Shown here: piece by piece, positions 17,141-26,931 of the stretch
Layout: each line of letters opens with the position of its first letter
Position numbering within the stretch: the stretch's first letter is position 1
DNA from: Bacillota bacterium
Lineage (GTDB): Bacteria; Bacillota; UBA4882; UBA8346
DNA length: 64,000 nucleotides
Reading direction: 5' to 3'
NCBI GenBank assembly: GCA_023435225.1
Contig: JAEYRX010000012.1
Span: forward strand, 159,251-223,250
The notes under the pieces: model-generated
The model's input: the letters and a program-made list of their open reading frames with translations, nothing else
The model's database searches: none
Told to the model about the DNA's origin: nothing
Made by a program: the position numbers and the translations under genes

Positions 17141-19189
17141 ATGTTTAGCAAACGGGTGAATCATTTTAAAGTAACTACCAAATGGCCGGAACTTATTAAT
17201 AGAAGAATACTGCAAATTGATAATCAGTTGCAGGATATTCAATTTATCAATCAAGTTCAATTTCTTTATGCCCGAGGTTTGATAAAACGGGAGATTATAT
17301 ATATGGAGCCGGATGGCCGATTTCGGAAAATGGAAGACAAAGTACAATTTGAAATTAATCTTGGTCAGGCGGTACTGGAACCATTACCCTATTTTTCGGT
17401 AGAACTTCAACAAGATTATTATCTTTTCTTTCCCGAAAAAATTGGAGAAAAGCAAGCTTTGTTTGAACAGAGCTTTACATTGATGTTTCAAGAAGATAAA
17501 TCCAACTTAATTGAAGAAAGTAGTGAATTGTTACTAATCAATACTATTGTTTCATCAGGAACCGGATGTGATTATTTGAGGATTTTAATAAATTTCCCTA
17601 ATGAACTGAGTAAACCGAAAGAATTTCAGGGTATAATTCATTTCGCTAAAAATATTGTTCCTCCGGTTGCTGATGGAATTGTAGAAGGGATAATTACTTA
17701 TCGGTCTTATAATAATTTAATAGCCGAGATCGACATTAAGCAACAATTAAGTTTTTTGATAAATGCTCCAATTCCGGATCGGGACCAATTTATCTTTATT
17801 TCCGGGGATATTAAGGATATTAATTGGAAACCGACTTCAACCGCAGCAGATTGGTGGTTGGAGATACAGATTAATTATCAGTGGTTTATTTGTGAACCCA
17901 AAGAGATTTATTGTATTGTTGATAAGAATGGTTGCTTAGAATCTGAACAAATTAAAACCTATTTTTTAATAAAAAAAAATTGTTATGAGTTTCCACAAGT
18001 GGTTAGTTATTTAATCGATGAAACAGCAAGTAACATCGTAATAGAAATTACCGCTGTATCCAATCATTTAAAACCGCTCAAAAAGGGTTTATTATTAACC
18101 ATTAAATTGAAATGCGAAGTTATTTTTACAAATGAAGCAGGAATAGAGAAATACCGGGAATTTTATTCGCAAATTGATGAATTGGTTGAAAAATCTTCAA
18201 GCAATAATTTTGATGAACAAGAATTTTTCAAAACCACTGTCGAAGTTTGTCCAATAAAATATGACTTTTTTAATGGTGAATTAAAAATAAGTTTAAATTG
18301 TTACTATTACATAAATACCTATTTGGTCAAATTGTTCAGTGTTGTTATCGATGATAATTCCGTTGAATCTGTTGTAGTCCCGGTTCTTGCAGGGCAAGAG
18401 TCATTTTTCATATCAGGGGAGGAGGTATTTAAGTTACCATGTACTTTTACTCAAATAATCGAAGTAAAAGCCGGATTTATTCAATGTAAACCAGTTACTC
18501 AAAAAGGAATCTTGAATATAAATGGGGATTTTGAGGTTGGGGTTTCTTATACGGATCTTAAAGGTAAATTACGAGATAATAAATTTACTCTCTTTTTCCA
18601 AGAGGGATTTTTTTGGGAGCGTTTGGAAAGTTTTAATGAAGTTACTTTGAAGAGCAAACTGGAATACGATAGTATTATTATAGAAGGCGATATAATTAAA
18701 TATAAGTATTTAATTAGTTTTTTTGCAGAAAGTTATCAGGAAAAAGTCATAAAAATAGCTTCTCTGAAAAGAAATGAACCGGTTCCGGATTCTCAATCTT
18801 TAGGTAAGCCAATAATAAAGGATAGAATAATAGAAAGCATAACCATTGAAAGCGATTTATTGTTAAAACAAGGGAATATTTGTGAGATTATTGGTAGTAA
18901 AGCCGGTATTGTTGAATTTGAAATCAGGGATTCACTCCGGGCTCTTTTTGTAAAGGGTAATTTTACAGGGGAGATTGAATACTGGGATAAAGAGAGGTAT
19001 TTACAACGGGAATGTATTGAATTACCATTTTGGAAATTTGTTGATAACCCTATTCGGTCAGTCGAATGTTCCCGAATAATACCGGAAATTATCCATTATA
19101 GCTTTTCTCCGGTTAAAAACAGACTATGGCGAAAAGACCGTCTACAGATTAATTTTGAAATAGAACTTAAATACGAAGGTGATTCTTAA
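17141..19189 (+). CDS. Large divergent SPOCS-like protein
   Basis: A 682-residue soluble protein without signal peptide or membrane helix, rich in beta-strand patterns. At least the C-terminal part (about residues 560-682) shows the SPOCS block order: KQGNICEII, LFVKGNFTGEIEYWDKERYL, then IELPFWKFVDNP. Two or three earlier segments (about 200-290, 430-550) look like more diverged repeats. It thus resembles an expanded relative of the triple SPOCS gene upstream. AAGGAG precedes ATG 17141. Its stop codon overlaps the glycosyltransferase start by one base (TAATG), so the two are translationally coupled. A role at the spore surface is inferred. Confidence 0.68.
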   Translation: MFSKRVNHFKVTTKWPELINRRILQIDNQLQDIQFINQVQFLYARGLIKREIIYMEPDGRFRKMEDKVQFEINLGQAVLEPLPYFSVELQQDYYLFFPEKIGEKQALFEQSFTLMFQEDKSNLIEESSELLLINTIVSSGTGCDYLRILINFPNELSKPKEFQGIIHFAKNIVPPVADGIVEGIITYRSYNNLIAEIDIKQQLSFLINAPIPDRDQFIFISGDIKDINWKPTSTAADWWLEIQINYQWFICEPKEIYCIVDKNGCLESEQIKTYFLIKKNCYEFPQVVSYLIDETASNIVIEITAVSNHLKPLKKGLLLTIKLKCEVIFTNEAGIEKYREFYSQIDELVEKSSSNNFDEQEFFKTTVEVCPIKYDFFNGELKISLNCYYYINTYLVKLFSVVIDDNSVESVVVPVLAGQESFFISGEEVFKLPCTFTQIIEVKAGFIQCKPVTQKGILNINGDFEVGVSYTDLKGKLRDNKFTLFFQEGFFWERLESFNEVTLKSKLEYDSIIIEGDIIKYKYLISFFAESYQEKVIKIASLKRNEPVPDSQSLGKPIIKDRIIESITIESDLLLKQGNICEIIGSKAGIVEFEIRDSLRALFVKGNFTGEIEYWDKERYLQRECIELPFWKFVDNPIRSVECSRIIPEIIHYSFSPVKNRLWRKDRLQINFEIELKYEGDS

Positions 19190-20196
19190 TGAGAGTCCTA
19201 TTTATAAATAGAAACAGTTATAGCAATTCAATTGCCGGTGATAGTGTTCAAATGATGAAGACCAAAGACTATCTTGAGAAACTACAGGTGAGAGTGGAAC
19301 TCAATTGTTCTCCGGAACTCGATTTAACCGCGTATAGCTTGGTTCATTTGTTTAATATTATGCCGGTTGAGGAAGTATACCCTTTATTTCTAAATGCCCT
19401 CCGGCAAAAAAAGAAAATTGTCTTATCACCGATTTTTTGGGATCCTGACGAATTTCTAAAACATAATAGGGAACATAGGGATTTTAAAACCTGGTGGCAA
19501 AAAACTATGCCGCTTCGGAAAGAAATTCTTAACAAGGTAGACTTGATATTGCCAAACTCCCGGTTGGAACTGGAAGCTTTAGAGCATATGTTCAGCCGGC
19601 TTCCCCCGGCCAGAGTGATCCCGAATGCCGCCGATCCTTTATTTGCGTCGGCAAAGCCGGACCGTTTTATCAATCGGTTTAAATGGAAAGATTTTTTATT
19701 ATCAGTCGGGCGGATTTGCCGTCGTAAAAATCAATTAGGGTTGATTAAAGCGGTTAAGTCATTAAAAATCCCTTTAGTAATTATTGGACCTCTTAATGAT
19801 AGTATATATTATCAGGAGTGTCGACGCGAAGCTGCCGGAACGGAAGTGTTATTTCTCGATTCTTTTAATCAGAACGACCTCTCGTCAGCTTATGCTGCCG
19901 CCAGAGTTCATGCCTTAACCAGTTGGTATGATACTCCGGGTTTGGTCTCTTTGGAAGCTGCATTAGCCGGTTGTCAAATAGTAACTACCGATCGGGGCAG
20001 CGCTTCGGAGTATTTTGGAGATTTGGCTTTTTATTGCGATCCCAATAACCAGGAATCCATAAGATTAGCAATAACAAAAGCCTGGTCAGCTAAAAAAGAC
20101 GATCGTTTAAAAAATCTGGTACTTGAGAAATACATCTGGGATAGGACGGCAGTCGCTACTTTGGAAGCATACAAAAAAGTTCTAAATGTAAATTGA
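19189..20196 (+). CDS. Family 4 (GT-B) glycosyltransferase
   Basis: 335 residues with a GT-B architecture. The N-terminal half binds acceptor, and the C-terminal half has FLLSVGRICRRKNQLGLIKA, then HALTSWYDTPGLVSLEAALAG, the nucleotide-sugar EX7E region. It is coupled to the SPOCS-like gene by a one-base overlap. The linkage suggests that it glycosylates a spore-surface component, perhaps the protein encoded upstream. Acceptor and sugar cannot be told from sequence. It ends in a heptamer array that starts just before the stop. Confidence 0.88.
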   Translation: MRVLFINRNSYSNSIAGDSVQMMKTKDYLEKLQVRVELNCSPELDLTAYSLVHLFNIMPVEEVYPLFLNALRQKKKIVLSPIFWDPDEFLKHNREHRDFKTWWQKTMPLRKEILNKVDLILPNSRLELEALEHMFSRLPPARVIPNAADPLFASAKPDRFINRFKWKDFLLSVGRICRRKNQLGLIKAVKSLKIPLVIIGPLNDSIYYQECRREAAGTEVLFLDSFNQNDLSSAYAAARVHALTSWYDTPGLVSLEAALAGCQIVTTDRGSASEYFGDLAFYCDPNNQESIRLAITKAWSAKKDDRLKNLVLEKYIWDRTAVATLEAYKKVLNVN

Positions 20197-20217
20197 GAAT
20201 TGAGAATTGAGAATTAA
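20191..20217. repeat. Heptamer array AATTGAG
   Basis: Three AATTGAG units and one variant cross the glycosyltransferase stop codon. Confidence 0.8.
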
Positions 20218-20308
20218 CAATTAAAAAATAACTACAGTTATTAACCACCCTAAAAACTGGCAACTGGTAATTTTAAATTATTAGACGAACTAATAAATTA
20301 ATGAAACT

Positions 20309-20392
20309 AATAACCAATAACCAATAACCAATAACCAATAACCAATAACCAATAACCAATAACCAATAACCAATCACCAATAACTAATAACT
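20309..20392. repeat. Heptamer array AATAACC, the longest in the window
   Basis: About eleven to twelve near-perfect 7-bp units (AATAACC), degrading at the right end into AATCACC and AATAACT. It ends at the stop codon of the minus-strand gene at 20391. Confidence 0.92.
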
Positions 20393-20822
20393 AATGAACT
20401 AATGAACTTTTTTTATTGTCCATAAATAACGAGTAACGAGCTAAAGGTTTTCCGGAGTTTTCCTCATATAACTCGAAACAAAGCTTTTGTTTATAAAAAT
20501 ATCTTTTTGGAAGGGTAAATAGTTGGTAATAACCTGGTTTTTTCCGGCCAAGCATAGTGACGAAATAGCCGCGATATTTAACATCGATAACTTGAAGCTG
20601 AAAAGCCAGAACTGGAAATGAATCAGCCAGAAATAACTCCGGAATTTCAACTGCAAAATCCCGCTGTAAAATGGGTCGCCATTGAAGTAAATCCAGACCG
20701 GCGATTATTTGCGTCCTAATAGGAATGGAAGAATCCAGATTACCGGAAATAATTTCGGTAATAGACATAGGAATATATTGGACCGCAGGAAATGGATATA
20801 CTGAAGTATTTCCAAAACTCAA
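20391..20822 (-). CDS. Hypothetical protein beside the SPOCS cluster
   Basis: A 143-residue protein with no signal peptide or membrane helix. Its predicted strands (AFQLQVIDVKYRGYFVTMLG and others) and an N-terminal proline-rich stretch do not point to a known family for me. TTG 20822 has GGAGGTG 9 bp upstream, a good ribosome site that supports a real gene. It is convergent with the SPOCS-glycosyltransferase operon; a spore role is only a positional guess. Confidence 0.6.
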   Translation of the reverse strand: MSFGNTSVYPFPAVQYIPMSITEIISGNLDSSIPIRTQIIAGLDLLQWRPILQRDFAVEIPELFLADSFPVLAFQLQVIDVKYRGYFVTMLGRKKPGYYQLFTLPKRYFYKQKLCFELYEENSGKPLARYSLFMDNKKSSLVH

Positions 20823-21135
20823 AGTGAAAGCACCTCCGGAAGTAAATGTTATTAATCTTTATGAACGTTTTTAGATACAAAATGCGCTATATATTTTATG
20901 TTCCTTAGAAAGATTGGGTTACATCATAGTAACGTAAAAGTCAATTTTATTATTATAAAAGTTTACAATTTCATCAAAGGGATAGAGTAAAAACATGGAG
21001 AAAATTTTGATAATTATTCCTGTGCCCTCTGTGTATCGAGTGTTTTGCACGTGTTCTTTAAAACTTTGATAGTTTATTGGTTTACATGATTTCCTGTAGT
21101 CAAACTGCTGCTTATGATGTTATAATCAATATAAG
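20823..21135. other. Intergenic region, 313 bp
   Basis: It holds the leaders of two divergent genes. A CTGTGCCCTCTGTGTA fragment (about 21021-21037) resembles the CACAGAGGCACAGAGA repeats at 46287-46345 and 59682-59743. Nothing else recognisable. Confidence 0.4.
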
Positions 21136-23817
21136 ATGAATATCTATCTGTTAATTCCATTATTTGCCTTAATGGTTCATGGCTTTGCCTGGACCTTTGT
21201 TTTCGCCCAAAAAAGAAAAACCGCCGTTCATTGGGGTTATTTAATTTTAGTTGGTAATTTAGAGTTATGGGTCCTAAATAGTTTTTTTCTCAAATTAAGC
21301 ATTAGTGATATATGGATAATGCCACTATTAAAGGCAAACTCAATCCATTGGCTGGCGATTGGTTTTTTATTCCTTCATTTCGGATACGCTTTTCTTAAAA
21401 GGAAAAAGGATTTTATATATTATACTTCCTTAACCTCTGTTATTTTGGCAATAATTATTAATTTTTCTACTAATCTGGTTATTCAAGGATATATCCGAAA
21501 TTATTGGGGTCTTAATTATCAAAGTGGTCTTCTATATTTCCCCTTTATTATATTGATTGCTGCAGCCCCTATCATTTATACTTTAGCGCTACTTTATCTT
21601 AACTACCGGAAAACCAGCGATTCAAATGTTAAAAAGCAAATCTGGCTACTTATCAGTGGAACAATTTTTTCTATGGTATTTGGCATAATTTCAACATTTT
21701 TTGCACAGTCTGCTCTAAACTTGGTTAATATAGTAAAAATAAGCGCCGAAATCACTATAATTCAATCATTATCAATTTTATACGCCATAATAAAATATAG
21801 ATTTTTAAATGTCGGTATTGAAGATATCGCCGAGGAAGTTTTTGTCCATGCTCATGTTGGCATTGTAATGCTGGATATGGAAGAACGAATAATTCACATC
21901 AACAAATCCGCTCATAATATTTTACCGAATATATACAATAGCTTTATGGGGTTATCAATTTCTTCCGTAATCTCCGACTATGCTAATAATAAAAACAATG
22001 GTAGCTTTGAATACTGTATTAATGTTGCGGAGCAAGTACGAACATTATTTATAACAGTAGTTACTGTCGAGCATTTTAATTCCGAAGTTGGTAAGGTTTT
22101 AATTTTACGAGATATTACCGAACATAAACGGATTGAAAAAGCTCTGAAAGAGAGCGAAGAAAGGTATCGGACTTTATTTAATTCTTCGCCGGATGCTATT
22201 TTTTTGATGGACCCACATAATCCGGAAATTCGTGGTCTGGTTATTGAATGTAATGAAGCGGCTTGCACAATGAATGGTTACTCCCAGGAGGAACTTATCG
22301 GGAAAAGTATTGATATATTACATCCTAAAGAAACTTCGGATAAAGAACGGGATAGTTACTTAAGTCAGATTTGGAGAGAAAAAGTTGTTCGAAGAGAAGG
22401 GGTTCATTGTCGTAAGGACGGGAGTACCTTTTTAATTGAGACGGTAGGAAACTTAATAACTTTGGCTGGAAAAGAATTGATACTTGGTATTGACCGTGAT
22501 ATAACAGAGAGAGTGGAAGCTCAAGAAAAAATTTGGCATCAGGCCAATCATGATCTTTTAACCGGCTTACCAAACCGGGCTCTTTTTAGCGACAGGCTAT
22601 CTCAAGCATTGGTAAATGCCAATCGTTATGAGAAGATGTTAGCAGTACTATATTTGGATTTGGACCGTTTTAAAACTATTAATGATACTTTAGGCCATAC
22701 TTTCGGTGACCGAATACTTCAGAAAGTAGCTGAAAGATTGGATGAACAATTAAAAGAAGGCGATACCATCGCCAGATTGGGTGGAGACGAATTTGTAATA
22801 TTATTACCACAGATTGCTCATATCGAAGATGCTGTACGATTGGCTCAGAAAATACTGGAATTGGGCAAACAACCGATAGTAATGGAAGAACAGGAATTAT
22901 ACATTACCATTAGTATGGGAATTGCCTTTTATCCTGCTGATGGCGCTGATGTTGATACTTTATTAAAAAATTCGGATACTGCTCTAAACAGAGTGAAAAA
23001 CCAGGGAGGAAATAATTATCAATTTTATGCCCCGGTTATGAACTCCAAAGCTTCAGAACGTCTATTAATGGAAAATGAGTTGCGGCGGGCAATAAAAAAC
23101 AAAGAGTTTGTGGTTTATTATCAACCGCAGTTGGATATCAATACTTGGCGGGTAATTGGTTTTGAGGCCTTAATCCGTTGGAAACACCCCGAAAATGGGA
23201 TGGTTTATCCAGATGAATTCATTTCAATAGCGGAGGAGATTGGTTTAATAGTTCCCATAGGTGAATTGGTTCTTCGGGAGGTTTGCGCCCAAAACAAGCG
23301 TTGGCTGGAAGAAGGGTTATCTCCTAAACGGATAGCGGTAAACTTATCTGCCCGTCAGTTTCATCAACGAGATTTAGTTACTACTGTTAAGCAGATTCTA
23401 GAGGAGACCGGTTTAGCCTCCGAATATTTAGAGTTGGAAATTACTGAAAGCGTTGCCATGGAGGATGCCGATTATACAATTGAGATATTACATCAGTTAA
23501 GGGAGATGGGTGTCTATATTGCTTTAGATGATTTCGGTACCGGTTATTCTTCGCTTAATTATCTAAAGAGGTTTCCTTTAAATATTATAAAGATTGATCG
23601 CTCTTTTATCCGGGACCTGACAACCAACTCCAATGACGCAGCGATAGCAACAGCAATAATTTCTTTGGCCCATAATCTTAACTTAAGTGTAATCGCTGAA
23701 GGGGTAGAAATAGAGGAGCAGTTGGCATTCTTGAAGCTACAACAATGCGACAATATGCAAGGTTTTTTGTTTAGCAAACCATTACCTGTTGAGGAACTGG
23801 GGCAGTTTTTAAAATAG
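21136..23817 (+). CDS. Membrane GGDEF-EAL c-di-GMP regulator with PAS domains
   Basis: 893 residues in the order: seven membrane helices of the 7TM sensor type (about 1-225), two PAS regions (about 230-330 and 335-460), a GGDEF domain (about 470-630) and an EAL domain (about 640-893). The GGDEF motif is intact (RLGGDEFVILLP, about residue 545), as is the EAL motif (GFEALIRWKHP, about 675), with NLSARQF and DDFGTGYSSLNYLKRF for metal and catalysis. It may therefore both make and break c-di-GMP, with one activity usually dominant. Monocistronic. An HD-GYP protein at 28459 is the likely opposing or parallel enzyme. Confidence 0.95.
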   Translation: MNIYLLIPLFALMVHGFAWTFVFAQKRKTAVHWGYLILVGNLELWVLNSFFLKLSISDIWIMPLLKANSIHWLAIGFLFLHFGYAFLKRKKDFIYYTSLTSVILAIIINFSTNLVIQGYIRNYWGLNYQSGLLYFPFIILIAAAPIIYTLALLYLNYRKTSDSNVKKQIWLLISGTIFSMVFGIISTFFAQSALNLVNIVKISAEITIIQSLSILYAIIKYRFLNVGIEDIAEEVFVHAHVGIVMLDMEERIIHINKSAHNILPNIYNSFMGLSISSVISDYANNKNNGSFEYCINVAEQVRTLFITVVTVEHFNSEVGKVLILRDITEHKRIEKALKESEERYRTLFNSSPDAIFLMDPHNPEIRGLVIECNEAACTMNGYSQEELIGKSIDILHPKETSDKERDSYLSQIWREKVVRREGVHCRKDGSTFLIETVGNLITLAGKELILGIDRDITERVEAQEKIWHQANHDLLTGLPNRALFSDRLSQALVNANRYEKMLAVLYLDLDRFKTINDTLGHTFGDRILQKVAERLDEQLKEGDTIARLGGDEFVILLPQIAHIEDAVRLAQKILELGKQPIVMEEQELYITISMGIAFYPADGADVDTLLKNSDTALNRVKNQGGNNYQFYAPVMNSKASERLLMENELRRAIKNKEFVVYYQPQLDINTWRVIGFEALIRWKHPENGMVYPDEFISIAEEIGLIVPIGELVLREVCAQNKRWLEEGLSPKRIAVNLSARQFHQRDLVTTVKQILEETGLASEYLELEITESVAMEDADYTIEILHQLREMGVYIALDDFGTGYSSLNYLKRFPLNIIKIDRSFIRDLTTNSNDAAIATAIISLAHNLNLSVIAEGVEIEEQLAFLKLQQCDNMQGFLFSKPLPVEELGQFLK

Positions 23818-23819
23818 GC

Positions 23820-23846
23820 GAAAGGCGTGAGGCACGAGGCTTGAGT
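23820..23846. repeat. Heptamer array GGCGAAA-type
   Basis: Four degenerate 7-bp units (GGCGAAA, GGCGTGA, GGCACGA, GGCTTGA) directly after the GGDEF-EAL stop. Confidence 0.7.
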
Positions 23847-23965
23847 ATGAAAGTTGGTTTATTTAGTGTATAGTGTACAGTTGACAGTCAAAAAATTAAG
23901 ATTCTTTTAAGGAACTGCAAAAAAACTAGAAACTATAAAATAATGAAAAGAATCGGGGGATCAGT

Positions 23966-24844
23966 TTGAAGTTTGAAGAGTTTTTAGCAAGTAAGAAATT
24001 AATAATAATCGATGGAGCTATGGGAACGGAGTTAGCCAAAAGAGGATTGGAGATGAGCGGGACCAACAATCTAACCAATCCGGAAGCAGTTCTGGCAGTG
24101 CACCGGGATTATGTGAAAGCCGGCGCTAATGCCATTATTACTAATACTCTAACTATGAACCGGATCAGCCTGGAATCCCATGGAGCGGAAGTTGATTTAT
24201 GCGGAGTTAATATGGCCGGAGCCAGGCTGGCTAGAGAAGCAGCCGGAGCAGAGCGTCTGGTCTTTGGAGATATGAGTTCAACCGGGCAGTTGTTGGAACC
24301 TTATGGAGATTATACTGAAGAACAGTTTATTAACACTTTTAAAGAACAAGCTTCTTTTCTAGCTGAAGGCGGAGTTGACGGTTTTATTATTGAAACCATG
24401 ATCGATCTACGGGAAGCTGTTTGTGCTTTAAAAGCCTGTAAAGTTGCGACTAATCTGCCGGTAATCATGTCGCTTTCTTTTACTACCACATCTAATGGCG
24501 GACGGACAGTAATGGGAAATACTCTGGCGGAGATCGCCAAAGCGGCGGAAGATTATGGAGCAGCTGCAGTAGGGTCCAATTGCGGAGAGCTGGATCCTTT
24601 GGAAATGGCTGAGATTGTCAAAATGTTTAAAGGTGTAACTTCACTGCCAATTATTATTGAACCTAATGCCGGTAAACCGGTATTAGTTGACGAACAGGCG
24701 GTATTTAAAATGGGACCGGAAGAGTTCGCCGCCGGGGTTAAGAAATGCTTAGAGAACGGAGCTAAACTAATAGGCGGATGCTGCGGAACCAGTCCGGCGC
24801 ATATTCAGAAAGTAAGTGAAATAATAAAGGTAATTGAGAATTAA
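23966..24844 (+). CDS. Homocysteine S-methyltransferase domain protein
   Basis: 292 residues equal to the N-terminal homocysteine-binding barrel of MetH. It begins with IIDGAMGTELAKRG, and the three zinc cysteines are in GSNCG (about residue 206) and GGCCGT (about 272-274). No folate, cobalamin or reactivation domain follows, so either it works with separate corrinoid and methyl-donor proteins or uses another methyl donor such as S-methylmethionine. TTG 23966 has a GGGGG site upstream. It stands alone and shows no SAM riboswitch of its own. Confidence 0.88.
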   Translation: MKFEEFLASKKLIIIDGAMGTELAKRGLEMSGTNNLTNPEAVLAVHRDYVKAGANAIITNTLTMNRISLESHGAEVDLCGVNMAGARLAREAAGAERLVFGDMSSTGQLLEPYGDYTEEQFINTFKEQASFLAEGGVDGFIIETMIDLREAVCALKACKVATNLPVIMSLSFTTTSNGGRTVMGNTLAEIAKAAEDYGAAAVGSNCGELDPLEMAEIVKMFKGVTSLPIIIEPNAGKPVLVDEQAVFKMGPEEFAAGVKKCLENGAKLIGGCCGTSPAHIQKVSEIIKVIEN

Positions 24845-24970
24845 ATACATAATGAGGAAATGAAAAATAGGCGTTTTGAGATGTCTATTTTTTGTTTCTT
24901 AACTTAGCGGCGTTAAAGAATATAATCTCCTATACAAACATATAATTCTTCCGAAGGGAGGCTTATCCTT

Positions 24971-25477
24971 ATGCGGAAGATAATGTGGTTGTTATTCCCG
25001 TTAATGTTGATAATTTCGATATGTACTTGCATGGCTGAATTGGATAGATGGGAACCGATAAAGTTTGGCAATAACCCGTCCCGTTATTATTTTGATAAAC
25101 ATACCATTAAATATGTTTATGTCAAGGAAATAGAACAGGTGTGTATTGATTTCTGGCTGAAAACCAATTATACACCGGAGCAGGCGACTCAGACGGTGGC
25201 GACTTATAAGAAATTGAATATTTCTAATGCTGAAGATTACAGCAGTCTTGCCTACACATTAAACCGGATACTTTTTTCCAATAACCGGCAACTTTGTTAC
25301 TGTAATACCTACAGTTTTACTAAGTCGGGAGGGATGATCGGGAGTAGTTCTCCCAAAGAAAAGCTTAACTGGCTGGATATCATACCGGGGACCAATGATG
25401 AGGATATATATAATGCGGTTGCCAAGTATGCTAATGCGCATAAAGGAAAATTGAAGAATAGGATGAGTGAGTTTTAG
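24971..25477 (+). CDS. Secreted or lipid-anchored hypothetical protein
   Basis: 168 residues with a typical signal sequence (about residues 1-22: basic start, MWLLFPLMLIISICTC). The cysteine in ISICTCMA could also be a lipobox. The mature part contains FDKHTIKYVYVKEIEQVCIDFW, a pattern seen in small exported proteins of anaerobic Bacillota that I cannot name. AAGGGAGG precedes ATG 24971. Its end overlaps the convergent OmpA-like gene by 4 bp. Confidence 0.72.
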   Translation: MRKIMWLLFPLMLIISICTCMAELDRWEPIKFGNNPSRYYFDKHTIKYVYVKEIEQVCIDFWLKTNYTPEQATQTVATYKKLNISNAEDYSSLAYTLNRILFSNNRQLCYCNTYSFTKSGGMIGSSSPKEKLNWLDIIPGTNDEDIYNAVAKYANAHKGKLKNRMSEF

Positions 25478-26415
25478 TTGATGGTGCCTACAATCTTAAT
25501 AACCACAGTCCGATTTCTGAGCTGATTATCAAAGGTATCATTAGGATAAAGCGACTGTGAATCCCCCATACTGCTGGCTTTGAACATTTTAGCCGGTAAA
25601 TCAGAGTTTATCCGGAGATAATCGATGACCGTTACCGCCCGTTGCAAACCCAACGAAACATTATCCCTGTACATAAGTTGACTTAAGATTGGCAAATCAT
25701 CAGTATGCCCTTCCACATTTACTTGGATCTTTCCAACATGTGGACGGAGTTCTGCTCCGAGTAAATCAAGGGTTGATTTAGCTTCCGGCCGGAGTTGGGT
25801 TAATTGGGAAAAGAGTCCAAATTCAAAGGTTAAAATAAGTTGGTTATTTTTAGCGCCGGTAATAATACCAGGTATGTCAATAATTATATCTGGTTTCTCA
25901 ATTGGGGCGCTAACGACGATTTTTTTCGGTAAAGCGGGTAATGATTTAACGGCCGGTAGTTTTAAGTTATGTAGGAAAGGAAGTACTGCAAAGAGTATAA
26001 TTATTACACCAACCACCAGAATAGCTACTGGAATTACTGGCCGGAACCGTCGGGTCCAGGAAGGGAATTTCTGTAGATGTTCAATACATTTTAAGGCTGA
26101 CTGGTATGTTTCCCGGGAAGAATTTTGCCGGATAGCTTCGGCCCATAGACCCTGAGCTTCCAATAATCTTCCTTGCTGCGCTCTGATCCGGGCCATTAAA
26201 TCATAGACTGCCGGTAGCGCTGGGTTCTCATGGATTAAGTGTTCCAATAAAACTTCGGCTTCAGGGTACTTACCGATCCGGGCTAATTCTACTGCTTTTG
26301 GTAGAATAGCCTTACCAAGCAAGCTAATAGCGGAATCAGCTCCGGCTAAGGGCCCAATCAGTTCATTATCTATTTGTAAATTCTCAGGTTTTTGTTTCAA
26401 ATCATTCAACTTCAT
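25474..26415 (-). CDS. TPR / OmpA-like C-terminal domain membrane protein
   Basis: 313 residues: a TPR-like helical segment (about 30-105), one membrane helix (about 122-145), a linker, and an OmpA-family peptidoglycan-binding domain (about 195-313) with VNVEGHTDDLPI and NRTVVIKI. The protein is anchored in the cytoplasmic membrane with TPRs inside and the OmpA-like part outside. It overlaps its upstream partner by 4 bp, so the two are coupled. Such TPR-OmpA proteins are found with GrpE- and Hsp70-like genes in some bacteria; no Hsp70 gene is visible here. Confidence 0.83.
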   Translation of the reverse strand: MKLNDLKQKPENLQIDNELIGPLAGADSAISLLGKAILPKAVELARIGKYPEAEVLLEHLIHENPALPAVYDLMARIRAQQGRLLEAQGLWAEAIRQNSSRETYQSALKCIEHLQKFPSWTRRFRPVIPVAILVVGVIIILFAVLPFLHNLKLPAVKSLPALPKKIVVSAPIEKPDIIIDIPGIITGAKNNQLILTFEFGLFSQLTQLRPEAKSTLDLLGAELRPHVGKIQVNVEGHTDDLPILSQLMYRDNVSLGLQRAVTVIDYLRINSDLPAKMFKASSMGDSQSLYPNDTFDNQLRNRTVVIKIVGTIN

Positions 26416-26894
26416 TTTTCTATCCTCGAAGGTATTCCTACAATTACTTCCCCAAAATAAATGGGATTATCCTGAAGATATACGGTTGGCTTAATTGTTT
26501 CAACTATTATGGGCTGAGTTATACCGGCAACTTCCCGGTATCCGGCAACTGATAAAGATAGTCCCTGATGATATAAGGATTCATTATGTTCACGAACCGA
26601 TATTCCCGCTTGAATTAAAGAATTCCAAATAGAAGTAAGCGTATTATAGGCGCGGCGCATTTCCGGGAGCGGTTGTTCGGTATTAGGCAGCATTAGTTTT
26701 TGTTGTAATCGCCATAGACTTAGACTGAAGTCAATAATAAATTGTAAGGATTCAGTCCTGGTAGTATCAGAGACGTCCTTCTCGGGTAAATTGGCGATAA
26801 GTCTTAAAATAGTATTTAAGTCAAATAACTTTAACGGAGTAATCCGAAATTCCCGAGGATATAAAAATTGGCGCCAACCGGAAAATAAACTCAT
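26412..26894 (-). CDS. GrpE-like nucleotide exchange factor (divergent)
   Basis: 160 residues from ATG 26894, chosen because GGTAGGAG ends 7 bp upstream. The frame continues upstream to 26972 but lacks a ribosome site. Two helical segments (about 45-100) are followed by a C-terminal block ITQPIIVETIKPTVYLQD and FGEVIVGIP. This resembles the beta-hairpin domain of GrpE, whose usual form is a TIVEVLQKGY segment followed by RPAMVKV. The call is by pattern only. It forms a two-gene operon with the TPR-OmpA gene and could serve a dedicated Hsp70 encoded elsewhere. Confidence 0.55.
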   Translation of the reverse strand: MSLFSGWRQFLYPREFRITPLKLFDLNTILRLIANLPEKDVSDTTRTESLQFIIDFSLSLWRLQQKLMLPNTEQPLPEMRRAYNTLTSIWNSLIQAGISVREHNESLYHQGLSLSVAGYREVAGITQPIIVETIKPTVYLQDNPIYFGEVIVGIPSRIEK

Positions 26895-26931
26895 TATCAT
26901 ACTCCTACCGGTAAAAATTTGGTCAAAGGAT

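Noticed and set aside
20309..20392. Tandem AATAACC units as a CRISPR array or replication iterons
   Set aside because: Units are 7 bp with no spacers and no cas genes; no oriC, dnaA or rep gene is near. Simple heptamer repeat fits better.
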